Source: Rhodococcus sp. IEGM 1409 (GTDB lineage: Bacteria > Actinomycetota > Actinomycetes > Mycobacteriales > Mycobacteriaceae). Taken from it: DNA of 64,000 nucleotides. The position numbers were made by a program, and so were the translations under genes. The stretch covers positions 124,001 through 188,000 of the forward strand of contig NZ_JASHKN010000007.1 in assembly GCF_030056735.1 (NCBI RefSeq), read 5' to 3'. The notes under the pieces are model-generated. The model ran no database searches and was not told the origin of the DNA. It saw only the letters and a list, made by a program, of their open reading frames with translations. Below, one piece after another: positions 28,811 to 37,495 of the stretch (positions within the stretch are counted from its first letter, which is position 1; each line of letters starts with the position of its first letter).

Positions 28811-30666
28811 CCGAGTTTCCCCGCACTGGCACGCAGCCGGATCAGGAGCGCAAGATCGAGCGCCTGATCCGGCTGACGCCACTGTGTTCCGATCAACCGG
28901 TCGATCGATTCAAGGCGTTGATACAGAGTGTTGGCGTGAATCGCGAGCGCGGCGGCGGTCGCGGAATGCTTGCAATTGTGCGAGAGGTACGACGCCAGAG
29001 TGTCCAATAGTGGAACCCCGCGTCGTTGCTCCTCCTCGAGGAGGGGGCCGAGGGAACGCTGCGTCAGCGCGTCCAGTTCGTCGCGGCCGGTGCGGCTGAG
29101 GAGAATTCGGTAAATGCCGAGTGAACTTGCCGGTTCGACATGTGAGGCCCGTCCCAGCGTCTCGAGGACGTCGACGGTGTGCTGAGCCTCGACGTAAGCC
29201 CGAGCCAGTCCTTCTGCTCCAACGGCCGGATCGGCGATTCCGACGGTCGGGTTCTCCGCCGGTTGCACCCATGCCGCCGCAACGTCTGCCGGTGACATTC
29301 CGGGGATCAGTGCGATGACCCGTGAACCATGCTCGGCTACAACGGTTCCCGACGGGAATGCAATTTCCTCGATACTGCGACGCGTGCGGTCGACGGCGTC
29401 GGCCGGGCGGGCCACCACGACGGTGTACGAGCGGTCGGGGTTGAGCCCGGCCAGGCGGAACTGCCCGGTGACTTCGGCCGGCGTCGGCGCAGGCCTGGTG
29501 ATCAGATCGACGAGGAACGCGTCGCGTGCTCGACGGGTGGCTTCCCTGGCTGCCCGTTCGCCGACCAGGGCAAGCGCAATGGCGGGAGCAGACCTTTCGA
29601 GTGCCAACCTCATGGCGGCGGTGGGTTCTCGGCGCGAGAGCAGGAACAGAACTCCGAGTTGGTCACCGGCACTGCGTACTTCGGTGGCAAAAAGGAACTG
29701 CTCGCCGACGATGAGCGTCACCTCCTGCTCGCGTCGGTCGGCAGCGAGGATGTCGAAGACCCGGTGAACGCTCTCGCTCACCCGTTGCAATCCCGGTGGG
29801 ATCTCCGATGTTCCGGTCACGAAGAACACCGGCGAGCCCGTCGACGCGGAGGTTTCCTCCACGAGTTCACGGACTCCACCGCCGCGCAGAACCACCTGAG
29901 TGAGCGAGCGGTCCCAGGTCAGTGTCTGTTCGAGAAGTGCTGTGCGTTCGGCAAGTTCGGTGTTCGCGGCATTCACTTCCGCAACCGTCGCGCGATAGCG
30001 TTCGAGGGAGCGGGCATTCTCGATAGCCACCGAGGCATGAGCTGCGAGAGCGGACAGCAACGCAACTTCCTCGTTGCCGAATCGACGCTCCTGACGCTTG
30101 CAGGCGCACAGCGCGCCCAGGATCTTGCCGTTCAATGTCAGTGGTACGGCCAGCAGGCCGCGCATGTTCTCGGCCCGTGCTGCGTCGTCAGCCGGTCCGA
30201 TGTGTGCAAACGAAGGATCGTTGCGGTAGTCGGGAGACCAAGCGGGAGAAGAATTCTCGACCACCCGACCGATCAGACCTTCGCGGAATGGAACCGTGAG
30301 GCCGAGGAGTTGGGAGGTGTACGCCCCGCTGGTGACCTCGATGATCAAGATGTCCTCGTGAATCAGAGCAAGGTACGAAAGATCGACGCCCAGTAGTCGT
30401 TTGGCCTGGTCCACGATCTCCTGCAGGAGGGCATGGTGATCGTGCATCGTGGTCAGCAGCGACGCGATGTCGTTGAGCGCCCCGAGCTCGGTGGCGCGCT
30501 GTCGGCGCTGAGCCAGAAGACTTCGTAGTTGAAGCGCCGATCGGGCTTCTCGCTCGATCTCGGCAGCGGCCTCGGGGCCCGACCCGGCGGCCAGTTGATC
30601 GCGATGCTCGATGAGTTCCTCGGTGGATGCCTCGGCCAGGAGAAGCTGTAGCCAGTTCTCGTGCAT
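28801..30666 (-). CDS. GAF-domain transcriptional regulator with PucR-type helix-turn-helix
   Basis: The 621-residue protein has a GAF sensor domain at about residues 70-215 (LNDIASLLTTMHDHHALLQEIV, GLIGRVVENSSP, LAVPLTLNGKILGALC), a coiled-coil stretch (TVAEVNAANTELAERTALLEQ) and a middle region. A C-terminal PucR-type HTH lies at about 550-600 (LLDTLASYLSHNCKHSATAAALAIHANTLYQRLESID). Such regulators usually activate catabolic genes in response to a small ligand. It lies between, and probably controls, the MFS permease and the FAD-linked oxidase. I choose ATG 30664-30666, which has GAGGGA at suitable spacing, over GTG two codons upstream. Confidence 0.88.
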   Translation of the reverse strand: MHENWLQLLLAEASTEELIEHRDQLAAGSGPEAAAEIEREARSALQLRSLLAQRRQRATELGALNDIASLLTTMHDHHALLQEIVDQAKRLLGVDLSYLALIHEDILIIEVTSGAYTSQLLGLTVPFREGLIGRVVENSSPAWSPDYRNDPSFAHIGPADDAARAENMRGLLAVPLTLNGKILGALCACKRQERRFGNEEVALLSALAAHASVAIENARSLERYRATVAEVNAANTELAERTALLEQTLTWDRSLTQVVLRGGGVRELVEETSASTGSPVFFVTGTSEIPPGLQRVSESVHRVFDILAADRREQEVTLIVGEQFLFATEVRSAGDQLGVLFLLSRREPTAAMRLALERSAPAIALALVGERAAREATRRARDAFLVDLITRPAPTPAEVTGQFRLAGLNPDRSYTVVVARPADAVDRTRRSIEEIAFPSGTVVAEHGSRVIALIPGMSPADVAAAWVQPAENPTVGIADPAVGAEGLARAYVEAQHTVDVLETLGRASHVEPASSLGIYRILLSRTGRDELDALTQRSLGPLLEEEQRRGVPLLDTLASYLSHNCKHSATAAALAIHANTLYQRLESIDRLIGTQWRQPDQALDLALLIRLRASAGKLGQI

Positions 30667-30719
30667 TGGCACTCCCTCGTCAGATCAATCGTGAGTATGG
30701 AGAGAATGCCCATACAGTC

Positions 30720-30746
30720 TCCGGTTTCTCGGAGTAAACCTACATG
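30720..30746 (+). promoter_or_regulatory. Second copy of the shared 27-bp motif
   Basis: TCCGGTTTCTCGGAG followed by TAAACCTACATG matches the copy at 27326-27352 in 23 of 27 positions and contains the inverted repeat CTCCG-GTTTCT-CGGAG. It ends 33 bp before the oxidase start and 54 bp upstream of the divergent regulator gene. A weaker relative, CGGTTTCCGGAGTTACGC, lies at 32203-32220 before the TauD-like gene. Confidence 0.65.
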
Positions 30747-30779
30747 GGGTGGTGTAGTCGCCGTCACTATCGTGGAGGC

Positions 30780-32147
30780 ATGACACTCCTCGAGGCGCTC
30801 GGCTCGCAGATCGATGCGGATCGACTGATCACCGACCCCGACATCATGGCGAGCTACATCCACGACGACGCCGAGTGGGCTCCCTATGAGATGCCTGTCG
30901 CAGTGGTCCGTCCGCGCACAGCCGAGCAGGTACAGGCCGTTGTGCAGGCGTGCATCGCCCACGGTGCTCCCGTCGTGACGCGCGGCGCCGGTACCGGGCT
31001 GTCGGGCGGAGCCAACGCGGTCACCGGTGGCGTCGTGATCGCCTTCGATGCGATGAATGCCATCAAGGAGATCAACACCCTCGAGCGTTTGGCTGTGGTC
31101 GAACCCGGAGTGGTCAACGATCACCTCCGCGACGCCTGCGCCGAGCACGGCCTCTGGTACCCGCCCGATCCGGCCAGCGCGCCCTGGTCGACGATCGGCG
31201 GCAACGTCGCGACCAATGCCGGCGGCTTGTGCTGCGTCAAGTACGGCGTCACCAAGGACTACGTGCTGGGCATGCAGGTGGTCACCGGAACCGGCGAGCT
31301 GGTTCGGCTCGGGCGCCGAACTGCCAAGGGAGTGGCTGGGTTTGATCTATCGGCGCTCATGGTCGGCTCCGAAGGCACTCTCGGGGTGATCACCGAGGTG
31401 ACCGTCAAGCTTCGTCCTCAGCGCGATCCTGAACGCACCATCGTCGGATACTTCGACTCCATCGTCGCTGCGGGCAAGGCCGTCGAAGCCGTCGCTGCCG
31501 ACGGTCTCACGCCCTCTGCTCTCGAGCTGATCGACCGGCAGTGCCTGCTTGCCGTCGACGCCTGGAAGAACATGGGTCTCTCGGCCGACGCCGAGGTGGT
31601 CCTGCTCGGCCGCATCGACACACCCGGCGAGATAGGCGACGCCGAAGCCGAGCGAATGTTGGCTTGTTTCAACCGCTCCGGAGCAACCTGGAGTGCCAGG
31701 TCCACCGACCAGGAGGAAGCCGACGCGCTGTTCTCCGCCAGGCGACTGGCGTACCCCGCCCTCGAGCGGCTCGGCCCGGTGCTGACCGAGGACATCTGTG
31801 TTCCCAAGGCGGCGGTCCCGGAGATGCTGGCACGCATCGAAGCCATCTCGGCCCGTCACGACACGCACATCGCGAACATCGCGCACGCGGGTGACGGCAA
31901 CCTGCATCCGCTGCTGATCACGCCTCACGACGACGAAGCGGCGCGACGACGCGCTCAGGCCGCTTTTGCCGAGATCATCGACAACGCCCTCGAGTTGGGC
32001 GGAACCGTCACCGGCGAGCACGGCGTCGGCCTGCTGAAGATGGGCGGCCTGGCGCAAGAACTGTCACCGGCAGTTGTCGCGATGCATCACGCAATCAAGG
32101 GGGCGCTCGACCCGCACGGAATCATGAACCCTGGCAAGGTGATTTGA
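30780..32147 (+). CDS. FAD-linked oxidase (GlcD / D-lactate dehydrogenase-like)
   Basis: The 455-residue flavoprotein has a PCMH-type FAD domain with VVTRGAGTGLSGGANAV near residue 70, PDPASAPWSTIGGNVATNAGG near 130 and LMVGSEGTLGVITEVTVKLRP near 190. The C-terminal cap has IANIAHAGDGNLHPLL near residue 370 and GGTVTGEHGVGLLK near 410. Such enzymes oxidise D-2-hydroxy acids (glycolate, D-lactate). GlcE and GlcF partner genes are absent, so it probably works alone, as D-lactate-dehydrogenase-like members do. ATG 30780 follows GTGGAGGC. The end of the gene runs into a 17-bp tandem repeat. Confidence 0.9.
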   Translation: MTLLEALGSQIDADRLITDPDIMASYIHDDAEWAPYEMPVAVVRPRTAEQVQAVVQACIAHGAPVVTRGAGTGLSGGANAVTGGVVIAFDAMNAIKEINTLERLAVVEPGVVNDHLRDACAEHGLWYPPDPASAPWSTIGGNVATNAGGLCCVKYGVTKDYVLGMQVVTGTGELVRLGRRTAKGVAGFDLSALMVGSEGTLGVITEVTVKLRPQRDPERTIVGYFDSIVAAGKAVEAVAADGLTPSALELIDRQCLLAVDAWKNMGLSADAEVVLLGRIDTPGEIGDAEAERMLACFNRSGATWSARSTDQEEADALFSARRLAYPALERLGPVLTEDICVPKAAVPEMLARIEAISARHDTHIANIAHAGDGNLHPLLITPHDDEAARRRAQAAFAEIIDNALELGGTVTGEHGVGLLKMGGLAQELSPAVVAMHHAIKGALDPHGIMNPGKVI

Positions 32148-32188
32148 AGGGCCGTGTGATTTGAAGGGCAGTGTGATTTGAAGCCCTG
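32139..32188 (+). repeat. 17-bp tandem repeat at the oxidase stop codon
   Basis: GTGATTTGAAGGGCCGT (32139-32155), GTGATTTGAAGGGCAGT (32156-32172) and a diverging third unit GTGATTTGAAGCCCTG (32173-32188) follow each other. The first unit carries the last two codons and the stop (GTG ATT TGA) of the oxidase gene, so the gene's end has been duplicated downstream. Confidence 0.9.
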
Positions 32189-32286
32189 CTCCGTAACCGA
32201 ATCGGTTTCCGGAGTTACGCCGTCGAAATGACGAGTTCCTACGCTCGAGTTGAACCGTTTGGCCAACTCGACGTATGGAGTCATGA

Positions 32287-33135
32287 ATGTTTTCTTCCGA
32301 ATTGACGCTGGCAAGTGTTGTTCCGCGGCGTGTGGAGACGGTCGAGGCCGTCCGGGCGGCGATCGCTCTGGACGGCGCCGCGGTCTTCGGTGGGCTGCAT
32401 ACGGAGGATGACGCCATTGCTTTCGCGTCGAAGTTGCTCGGTGAGAAGTGCATTCGCGTCGGCCGCCAGTTCGAGGCGAGCGCCAAGAGTCAGGATGCCG
32501 AAGCAGCTGTCGTCGACACGCAACCGGTGGACGAACGCGGGCGCAAGCGCTCGTTCGGTATCTCCGGCGAGCGGATGACCGCCCACAACGACGGTTTTGC
32601 TTTCGGCGATTACGCGCCCGACTATCTGTTTCTGTGGTGCAAGCGACCGGCGTACCCGAGTGGCGGCGACTCGTTTCTCATCGACGCGGTCAAACTGACG
32701 CGATTGCTCGCCTTCGATCCCGCAACAGCGGGACTGGCCGAATTCTGTTGGAGCACAGACATCGATCATTCTGAACCGAACTTCCCGCAGAACACATTTG
32801 CGCCGATCGCCCGGACGGTGCCGAGTGGACGCAACCAGGTTCGGTATCACCCATATCTCGCGCCGATCGCCGGCGAATCGGAAGAAGCGCAGTGGCCGCT
32901 GGTGAAGCAGTGGAGTGAAGCCGTGATTCACGTGCGAGACAGTGGGCCGATGTTCCGCGCCGACGCCGGCGAGATGATCTGCATCGACAACTACCGGGTA
33001 CTGCACGGCCGCGACGGATACACCGATCCAGGCCGTGAGCTGTACTCGATCTGGGGATGGTCGAGCGACGCCGTAGCAGTGCCGCAACAGGCTCTCGACA
33101 TCGTGCAGCCGGACCTCGCGGCACTGGCCATGTAA
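32287..33135 (+). CDS. TauD/TfdA-like Fe(II)/2-oxoglutarate dioxygenase
   Basis: The 282-residue protein fits the TauD/TfdA fold. It has an iron-binding H-x-D-like motif in TAHNDGFAFG (about residues 98-107; here H-N-D, the expected spacing), and the distal His in NYRVLHGRDGYTDPGRELYSIWGW near residue 240, which also supplies the Arg that holds 2-oxoglutarate. Family members hydroxylate small molecules such as taurine, 2,4-D or carnitine precursors; the substrate here is unknown. It lies 139 bp after the FAD-linked oxidase and has a weak copy of the locus motif upstream. Confidence 0.78.
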   Translation: MFSSELTLASVVPRRVETVEAVRAAIALDGAAVFGGLHTEDDAIAFASKLLGEKCIRVGRQFEASAKSQDAEAAVVDTQPVDERGRKRSFGISGERMTAHNDGFAFGDYAPDYLFLWCKRPAYPSGGDSFLIDAVKLTRLLAFDPATAGLAEFCWSTDIDHSEPNFPQNTFAPIARTVPSGRNQVRYHPYLAPIAGESEEAQWPLVKQWSEAVIHVRDSGPMFRADAGEMICIDNYRVLHGRDGYTDPGRELYSIWGWSSDAVAVPQQALDIVQPDLAALAM

Positions 33136-33142
33136 CCCGCGC

Positions 33143-33634
33143 TTACTTCTCCGGCGGCACCAAACCATGGACAGCGAGCACGTCCAGGACGTCCTCCGGC
33201 GACGTACCGAGATCCCAGCGTCCGAAGATCAACAGCTTCTCCGTGTCGGTGGGCCGGTCGACGATGTCGATCTCGAGCATCGGGACGCGTCGACCCAGAC
33301 GCGGGTAGCGGACAAGCCGCACGCGGTCGATCTGTTCGCGAGTGAACGTGTGCCGGGCGCGAAGTCGCTGCACCGCGATCGATTTGGTTCCCCCGTCTTC
33401 GATCACCGCCAGCCGGGGACGCTGACGCAGAGCGAGTCCGCCCATCACGAACAGCCCGATCACCGCGAGGGCGAGCAGGAAGCGTCCGGCAGGCTCCGTG
33501 GGCGCGACGATCGAGGCGATCGCGAGGGCAACTCCTCCGCCGAACATCGCATAGACAACACCCATCGGAGTGGCCCACGAGACGACCTCCGTGGCGTTGT
33601 CACGAGGCTGTGGATGAAATTCATCCTCGAGCAT
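33143..33634 (-). CDS. PH domain-containing membrane protein (Rv0010c-like)
   Basis: The 163-residue protein has two membrane segments near residues 20-42 (MGVVYAMFGGGVALAIASIV) and 50-68 (RFLLALAVIGLFVMGGLAL). A bacterial PH-like domain follows (RPRLAVIEDGGTKSIAVQRLRARHTFTREQIDRVRLV to the C-terminus). It corresponds in position and layout to Rv0010c of M. tuberculosis. The function is unknown. The ATG at 33632-33634 overlaps a consensus DnaA box, and its likely ribosome binding site (AGGAAG) lies inside a cluster of such boxes, so DnaA binding could block its expression. Confidence 0.82.
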   Translation of the reverse strand: MLEDEFHPQPRDNATEVVSWATPMGVVYAMFGGGVALAIASIVAPTEPAGRFLLALAVIGLFVMGGLALRQRPRLAVIEDGGTKSIAVQRLRARHTFTREQIDRVRLVRYPRLGRRVPMLEIDIVDRPTDTEKLLIFGRWDLGTSPEDVLDVLAVHGLVPPEK

Positions 33635-33673
33635 GTGGATAACTTCCTAGGTTGTCCACAGGAGTTATCCACA
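33609..33673. promoter_or_regulatory. Cluster of four DnaA boxes distant from oriC
   Basis: Within 65 bp lie TGTGGATGA at 33609-33617 (one mismatch), TGTGGATAA at 33634-33642 (perfect), TTGTCCACA at 33652-33660 (perfect mycobacterial form) and TTATCCACA at 33665-33673 (perfect). The outer perfect boxes form an inverted pair extended by ACT/AGT and CCT/AGG. The cluster is denser than that in oriC itself and overlaps the start of the PH-domain gene. It could titrate DnaA or make that gene DnaA-responsive. Confidence 0.85.
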
Positions 33674-33741
33674 ATGGGGATGAATGACACCCATGTAATT
33701 GAAAGACGGTCACGATCCGAGCCGAATCAGATACTCGCCGG

Positions 33742-34005
33742 TCAGCGCCATCTCATGGTCATGACAAGGCCGACAACCATGAAACCGAAGCCGACGAGGA
33801 AGTTATAGTTTCCCAAGTCGTTCATCCACGTGATCGAATCCGCGGCCAAGTAGTACACAATCAACCACGCCAGGCCGACAAGCATGAATCCGAGCATCAC
33901 GGAGACATACAAAGTGCTCGACGGACCCATCTTCACCTTCACCGGAGTGCGGTTTGCCGGGTTGACTGTGTAGTCGTTCTTCTTACGGACCTTCGACTTG
34001 GGCAT
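33742..34005 (-). CDS. crgA: Cell division protein CrgA
   Basis: CrgA is a two-span membrane protein that recruits peptidoglycan synthases to the septum and interacts with FtsZ, FtsQ, FtsI and CwsA in mycobacteria. The 87-residue product has a basic N-terminus (MPKSKVRKKNDYTV), membrane segments at about 30-52 (STLYVSVMLGFMLVGLAWLIVYYL) and 64-84 (LGNYNFLVGFGFMVVGLVMTM), and ends RWR. These are family hallmarks. It is divergent from the DUF881 gene and followed by the DnaA-box cluster. Confidence 0.96.
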   Translation of the reverse strand: MPKSKVRKKNDYTVNPANRTPVKVKMGPSSTLYVSVMLGFMLVGLAWLIVYYLAADSITWMNDLGNYNFLVGFGFMVVGLVMTMRWR

Positions 34006-34107
34006 GACGTCCTCGCTCTACGGTGTGACCTGCATGTGTTACCTACACGCTAACGTAGCTGTGTCCAGTTGGTCACCGGCCGACCTGCACAATCCGGGAG
34101 GAGCCAC

Positions 34108-34821
34108 GTGTCTTCGGGTGAATCTTCACGAACCGTCTGGCACATCGGTGTACTTGCCGTCTGCCTGGTAGCCGGTCTGATGGTCGCCACGGCGCAGAGA
34201 TCCGCCGAGGAAAATCAGCTGCAGGTCACCGAAAGCACCAGGCTCTCCGATCTGGTCCGCAGTGCCCAGGCCAATGCCGAAAAAGTTTCGGCCGACCGGG
34301 ACGAACTTGCCGCTCAGCTCGATTCGCTGCAGGAAGACGCCGCTCGGTCCGACGCCGGAGTGGCAGCAGCCCTCGGTGACATCAAGAACATCTCCGCCGA
34401 CGCGGGACTGACGGAGATGACCGGCCCGGGCGTCGTGGTCACGATGACGGACGCCCCGCGCAATGCCGACGGCAAGTATCCGGTCGACGCCACCCCGGAC
34501 GACCTCGTCGTGCATCAGCAGGACGTCCAGAGCGTCCTGAACGCACTGTGGGCCGGCGGGGCCGAAGCGGTGGGCATGCAGGACCAACGGATCATCAGTA
34601 CGTCGGCGCCGCGGTGCATCGGAAACACTCTCCTTCTTCACGGCCGTACCTACAGTCCGCCCTACGTGATGAGTGCCATCGGCGACGTTGCACGCCTCGA
34701 GGCGGCACTGGCCGCCGAACCGGGTATTCGGATCTACAAGCAGTACGCGACCCGCTTCGGCCTCGGGTACACGCAGGCAACCCCGTCGCAGATCACGGTC
34801 CCCGCCTATACCGGCGGATAG
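34108..34821 (+). CDS. DUF881 membrane-anchored protein (Rv0012-like)
   Basis: The 237-residue protein has an N-terminal membrane anchor (VWHIGVLAVCLVAGLMVATA), a coiled-coil stretch (LSDLVRSAQANAEKVSADRDELAAQLDSLQEDAA) and a DUF881 domain. The domain has GPGVVVTMTDAPRN, DDLVVHQQDVQSVLNALWAGGAEAVGMQDQRI and YSPPYVMSAIGDVARLEAAL. In actinobacteria such genes lie next to crgA and are presumed to act in the envelope or in division. I choose GTG 34108 because GGGAGGAG lies just before it; the frame is open to 34069. pabA/trpG follows 22 bp later. Confidence 0.85.
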   Translation: MSSGESSRTVWHIGVLAVCLVAGLMVATAQRSAEENQLQVTESTRLSDLVRSAQANAEKVSADRDELAAQLDSLQEDAARSDAGVAAALGDIKNISADAGLTEMTGPGVVVTMTDAPRNADGKYPVDATPDDLVVHQQDVQSVLNALWAGGAEAVGMQDQRIISTSAPRCIGNTLLLHGRTYSPPYVMSAIGDVARLEAALAAEPGIRIYKQYATRFGLGYTQATPSQITVPAYTGG

Positions 34822-34843
34822 CACGGGCGTTTACCCTGCTCTC

Positions 34844-35509
34844 ATGAGGATTCTCGTCGTCGACAACTACGACAGCTTTGTGTTCAACCTGGTGCAGTAC
34901 CTCGGCCAGCTCGGAACCGAAGCCGTGGTCTGGCGCAACGACGATCCACAACTGACGGCCGACCTCGAGGGTGCAGTAGCGCAGTTCGACGGCATTCTCC
35001 TGAGCCCGGGCCCCGGAACTCCGCAGCGCGCGGGAGCGACGATGGATCTGGTGAAGGTCTGCGCCGACACCAAGACCCCGCTGCTCGGCGTCTGCCTCGG
35101 GCATCAGGCGATCGGTGCGGCCTTTGGTGGAACCGTCGACCGCGCGCCCGAACTGCTTCACGGCAAGACGAGCCTGGTGCACCACAAGGGCGTCGGCGTC
35201 CTGGCCGGCTTGCCCGATCCGTTCACCGCTACCCGCTATCACTCGCTGACGGTTCTCGAGGACACCATTCCCGAGGAACTCGAGGTGACCGCACACACCG
35301 AGAGCGGCGTCGTGATGGCGATGCGTCACCGCGAACTGCCGATTCACGGCGTCCAGTTCCACCCCGAATCCGTCCTCACCCAGGGTGGGCACCGGATGCT
35401 CGCGAACTGGCTCGCAGTCTGCGGTGAGGCGCCGCCGGAAGGGCTCGTCGCAGCCCTCGAGGCCGAGGTCGCGTCGGCGCTCGGTGGAGCCCTGCCCGCA
35501 ATTCTCTGA
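34844..35509 (+). CDS. pabA: Glutamine amidotransferase component of anthranilate/aminodeoxychorismate synthase
   Basis: The 221-residue class I amidotransferase transfers ammonia from glutamine to chorismate for folate (PabA) or tryptophan (TrpG) synthesis. It has the start VVDNYDSFVFNLVQYL, SPGPGTP, the catalytic Cys in GVCLGHQAIG (about residue 85) and the His-Glu pair in HGVQFHPESVLT (about 168-179). Its position matches Rv0013, annotated trpG in mycobacteria. Since no trp genes are adjacent, it may serve folate synthesis or both pathways. It follows the DUF881 gene closely and ends at a bidirectional terminator. Confidence 0.92.
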   Translation: MRILVVDNYDSFVFNLVQYLGQLGTEAVVWRNDDPQLTADLEGAVAQFDGILLSPGPGTPQRAGATMDLVKVCADTKTPLLGVCLGHQAIGAAFGGTVDRAPELLHGKTSLVHHKGVGVLAGLPDPFTATRYHSLTVLEDTIPEELEVTAHTESGVVMAMRHRELPIHGVQFHPESVLTQGGHRMLANWLAVCGEAPPEGLVAALEAEVASALGGALPAIL

Positions 35510-35520
35510 CACCTGTCCAC

Positions 35521-35562
35521 AAAAAAGTGCCTCCCGGAAATCTCCGGGAGGCACTCTTTTTC
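35521..35562. terminator. Bidirectional terminator between pabA/trpG and pknB
   Basis: A 13-bp perfect stem (AGTGCCTCCCGGA at 35526-35538, complement at 35543-35555), with an A-run on the left and a T-run on the right, ends both convergent transcripts. Confidence 0.95.
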
Positions 35563-35569
35563 GCTTTGT

Positions 35570-37495
35570 CTAGCGGCCGGGGATTCCGAGCGCTCCGACG
35601 CTGACGGTGATGACCGCGTCCTTGGAGATCTCCGAGCCCGGAGGCTGCGTCTGCGAGACGATCTTGCCCACCATTTCCGGGGTGAGCGTCGTGCTCTGGT
35701 TCTGCACCAGCTGCGATGCGGTTCCCGCCCAGCCGGCGGCCCGAAGCGTGGTCAACGCCTCCGACACCGTCTTGTTGGTGAGATCAGGCATCGCGACCTG
35801 GTTGCCGTTGGACACTCGCAGCGTCACGGTCGAACCCTTGGTTGCCGATGTGCCACCGGTCGGGTCGGTCGAAACGACCTGCCCCTTCGGCAGACCCGAA
35901 TCGATCTCCGTGATCTGGACGGCGAACCCGGCACCTTCGATGTTGGGCCTCGCCACCTCTTCACGCTGGCCGGTCACATCCGGGACGCGAACCTGCTCCG
36001 GGCCGGTGCCGACGGTGATCGAGACCGCGGAATCGAGAACAACCGACACTCCGACGGCCGGGTCCTGATTGACGATCTTGTCGACCTCGGCAATGGTCGA
36101 TGCCGCCTTGCCGATGGTCGGATCCAGTCGGAGACCGACGGAGTTGAGCTTCTTCTCGGCGTCGTCCTGGCTCAGGCCGGTCAGGCGCGGAATGGCTACC
36201 TGCTCGGGTCCGGTGGACACGTCGATGGTGACGGTGCTGCCCTTCTCGATGCGCACCCCGGCAACCGGACGCGTCGTGATGACGTTTCCGGCCGCGATCA
36301 CCTTGTCCGTCTTCTGCTGACGCTCCACTTGGAATCCGGCGTTCGTCAGTGTCGCCTCGGCGACGTCGGCGGGCTGGTTGGTGAGGTCACCCGGAACTGT
36401 CACCATCTCGACCTTCGGCGAGTTCACCCGGATCAGGAAGAACGTCACCAGACCGATCACCAGAAGCGCCGCGATGCCCATCAGGGCGTAGCGTCCGCCC
36501 TTCTTCTTGGCAGGCGGCTCGGCAGCGCGAGTTGTCCGCGCAGCAACCGGCTCGACCGGATCGGGAGCAGTGCGGTAGTTCCCGGTGTCGGAGCCGACGG
36601 CGCCGAGGATGGTGGTGCGGTCCTCGTCGTTCATCACCATCGGAGCACTCGGACGCTGACCGCCCAGGACGCGTACCAAGTCGCTGCGCATGTCGCCGGC
36701 GCTCTGGTAGCGGTTGGCCGGGTTCTTGCTCATCGCCTTGAGAATGATCGAATCCAGCTCGCGCGGAATGTCGGGATTGATTTCCGACGGCGTCTGCGGA
36801 TCCTCACGAACATGCTGGTACGCCACGGCGACCGGTGAATCACCCTTGAACGGCGGCTCGCCCGTCAGAATCTCGAACAGCACACAACCGAGCGAGTAGA
36901 CGTCCGAACGCGCGTCCACCTGCTCACCCCGCGCCTGCTCCGGCGACAGGTACTGAGCGGTGCCGATCACGGCAGCCGTCTGCGTCATCGGGCTCGACGC
37001 GTCGGAAATGGCACGGGCAATGCCGAAGTCCATCACCTTCACGGCGCCGGCACGGTTGATCATGATGTTGGCGGGCTTGACGTCGCGGTGCACGATGCCG
37101 TTGCGGTGGCTGAAGTCCAAAGCGGCACAGACGTCCGCGATCACTTCCATCGCCTTGCGCGGAGCCATCGGCCCGGTGCCGCGAACGATGTCACGCAACG
37201 TGTCGCCGTCGACGTACTCCATGACGATGTACGGCAGCGGCCCGGCGTCGGTCTCGGCTTCACCGGTGTCGTAGACGGCCACGATCGCCGGATGGTTCAG
37301 CGCGGCAGCGTTCTGCGCCTCACGACGGAACCGCAGGTAGAACGTGGGGTCGCGCGCGAGGTCTGCACGCAGCACCTTGATCGCGACGTCGCGGCTGAGT
37401 CGGAGGTCGCGCGCCAGGTGAACCTCGGACATTCCGCCGAAGCCGAGAATCTCACCCAGCTCGTAGCGGGAGGAGAGATTGCGGGGTGTCGTCAT
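35570..37495 (-). CDS. pknB: Serine/threonine protein kinase PknB with PASTA domains
   Basis: PknB senses peptidoglycan fragments and controls cell growth and division. The 641-residue product has the kinase domain at residues 11-275: glycine loop [10 protein letters not shown], Lys40, HRD at 136-138 and DFG at 156-158, all intact and numbered as in M. tuberculosis PknB. A juxtamembrane segment follows, then a membrane helix at about 337-355 ([20 protein letters not shown]) and four extracellular PASTA repeats (about 360-430, 431-500, 501-568, 569-638). Its start overlaps the pknA stop by 4 bp. It is the last gene of the fhaB-pstP-rodA-pbpA-pknA-pknB operon. Confidence 0.97.
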   Translation of the reverse strand: MTTPRNLSSRYELGEILGFGGMSEVHLARDLRLSRDVAIKVLRADLARDPTFYLRFRREAQNAAALNHPAIVAVYDTGEAETDAGPLPYIVMEYVDGDTLRDIVRGTGPMAPRKAMEVIADVCAALDFSHRNGIVHRDVKPANIMINRAGAVKVMDFGIARAISDASSPMTQTAAVIGTAQYLSPEQARGEQVDARSDVYSLGCVLFEILTGEPPFKGDSPVAVAYQHVREDPQTPSEINPDIPRELDSIILKAMSKNPANRYQSAGDMRSDLVRVLGGQRPSAPMVMNDEDRTTILGAVGSDTGNYRTAPDPVEPVAARTTRAAEPPAKKKGGRYALMGIAALLVIGLVTFFLIRVNSPKVEMVTVPGDLTNQPADVAEATLTNAGFQVERQQKTDKVIAAGNVITTRPVAGVRIEKGSTVTIDVSTGPEQVAIPRLTGLSQDDAEKKLNSVGLRLDPTIGKAASTIAEVDKIVNQDPAVGVSVVLDSAVSITVGTGPEQVRVPDVTGQREEVARPNIEGAGFAVQITEIDSGLPKGQVVSTDPTGGTSATKGSTVTLRVSNGNQVAMPDLTNKTVSEALTTLRAAGWAGTASQLVQNQSTTLTPEMVGKIVSQTQPPGSEISKDAVITVSVGALGIPGR

